In this document: piece after piece, positions 21,785-22,298 of the stretch
Position numbering within the stretch: the stretch's first letter is position 1
Layout: each line of letters begins with the position of its first letter
Made by a program: the position numbers and the translations under genes
The notes under the pieces: generated by a model
Told to the model about the DNA's origin: nothing
Database searches by the model: none
Seen by the model: the letters and a program-made list of their open reading frames with translations, nothing else
Assembly: GCA_017444325.1 (NCBI GenBank)
Contig: JAFSWV010000030.1
Location: 1 to 22,298 of the forward strand
Reading direction: 5' to 3'
Source: a bacterium
GTDB lineage: Bacteria > Auribacterota > UBA3054
Length of the DNA stretch: 22,298 nucleotides

Positions 21785-22298
21785 ATGAACGCCTACGTTC
21801 AAAGCGTCATCGAAAAAGTCAAGGCGAAATATCCGCATCAGCCGGAATTCTGCCAGACCGTGGAGGAGGTCCTGACCTCCCTTGACCCCGTCATCGCCTC
21901 TAATCCCGCTTACGAGCAGGCTGACATCTTAGGCAGGATGGTGGAGCCCGAAAGGATGTTCACTTTCCGCGTCGTCTGGACGGACGACAACGGCAAAGTC
22001 CACACCAACACCGGCTACCGCTGCCAGTTCAACGGCGCCATCGGCCCCTACAAGGGCGGCTTGCGCTTCCATCCTTCCGTCTATCCCGGCATCATCCGTT
22101 TCCTTGGTTTTGAACAGACTTTCAAGAACGCCCTGACCGGCCAGCCGATCGGCGGCGCCAAGGGCGGCTCCGACTTCGATCCCAAGGGCAGGAGCGACGC
22201 GGAAGTCATGCGTTTCTGCCAGAGCTTCATGACCGCGCTGTTCCGCTATATCGTGCCGGACATCGACGTTCCGGCAGGCGATATGGGCGTCGGCGGCC
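21785..22298 (+). CDS. gdhA: NADP-type glutamate dehydrogenase, N-terminal part
   Basis: The first 171 codons of a glutamate dehydrogenase, cut by the right edge of the window (the family is about 445 aa). The enzyme makes glutamate from 2-oxoglutarate and ammonium, or the reverse. Recognisable segments are ERMFTFRVVWTDDNGKV, GYRCQFNGAIGPYKGGLRFHP (the substrate-binding Lys region), LGFEQTFKNALTG and GGAKGGSDFDPKG with the catalytic Lys, then DVPAGDMGVGG at the edge. The pattern is that of the hexameric NADP(H)-dependent bacterial type (GdhA of E. coli), but coenzyme preference cannot be seen because the Rossmann domain lies outside. A strong ribosome binding site (AAGGAG, 7 nt before the ATG) and its own promoter suggest good expression. 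Confidence 0.95.
   Translation, partial: MNAYVQSVIEKVKAKYPHQPEFCQTVEEVLTSLDPVIASNPAYEQADILGRMVEPERMFTFRVVWTDDNGKVHTNTGYRCQFNGAIGPYKGGLRFHPSVYPGIIRFLGFEQTFKNALTGQPIGGAKGGSDFDPKGRSDAEVMRFCQSFMTALFRYIVPDIDVPAGDMGVGG

Overview
The window (about 55% GC by eye) reads as chromosomal DNA from a Gram-negative bacterium of the PVC group, most like Lentisphaerota, Kiritimatiellota or Verrucomicrobiota, probably anaerobic. This is an inference from gene content: an outer-membrane BamA with five POTRA domains, a PEP-CTERM (exosortase-sorted) surface protein, the diaminopimelate aminotransferase DapL, an Rnf-type ion-pumping complex, several lipoproteins, and a kinase-like membrane protein with LysM domains. 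There is no rRNA, tRNA, CRISPR array, transposase or phage gene.

Layout. 1-743: an unknown gene leaving the left edge and tadA, both leftward. 773-3385: an 870-aa modular PEP-CTERM protein, rightward, closed by a strong terminator. 3437-3678: an AT-rich gap holding a cluster of DnaA-box-like sites, a candidate replication origin or DnaA-regulated promoter. 3679-7585: a rightward envelope operon of bamA (split by an in-frame TGA), a GNA1162/CsgG-like lipoprotein and a small secreted protein (split by a frameshift). 7654-14400: a tightly overlapped leftward operon, dapL-folK-rnfD-rnfG-rnfE-rnfA-S10 carboxypeptidase-degenerate ABC protein-DUF486 membrane protein. 14456-14615: an inverted/direct repeat element. 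14678-16106: a secreted protein and a small lipoprotein, rightward, closed by a bidirectional terminator. 16171-21602: a leftward operon of pseudokinase-LysM protein, ligA and lpd (lpd split by an in-frame TAA). 21785-end: gdhA, rightward and cut by the window edge.

How the genes fit together. Much of the window concerns the envelope: outer-membrane protein insertion, surface display, diaminopimelate for peptidoglycan and lysine, and a trans-envelope LysM protein. The rest is redox and nitrogen metabolism (Rnf, dihydrolipoamide dehydrogenase, glutamate dehydrogenase) and information processing (TadA, LigA).

The most notable points are: the DnaA-box cluster; a LigA tail with two sliding-clamp-binding-like motifs; a pseudokinase lacking the HRD aspartate but carrying LysM domains; an Rnf locus without rnfB and rnfC whose operon continues into a cytoplasmic-looking S10 peptidase and a motif-less ABC ATPase remnant; a symmetric operator-like site on the leftmost promoter; and three otherwise well-preserved genes each broken by a single lesion, which may be real or consensus errors.
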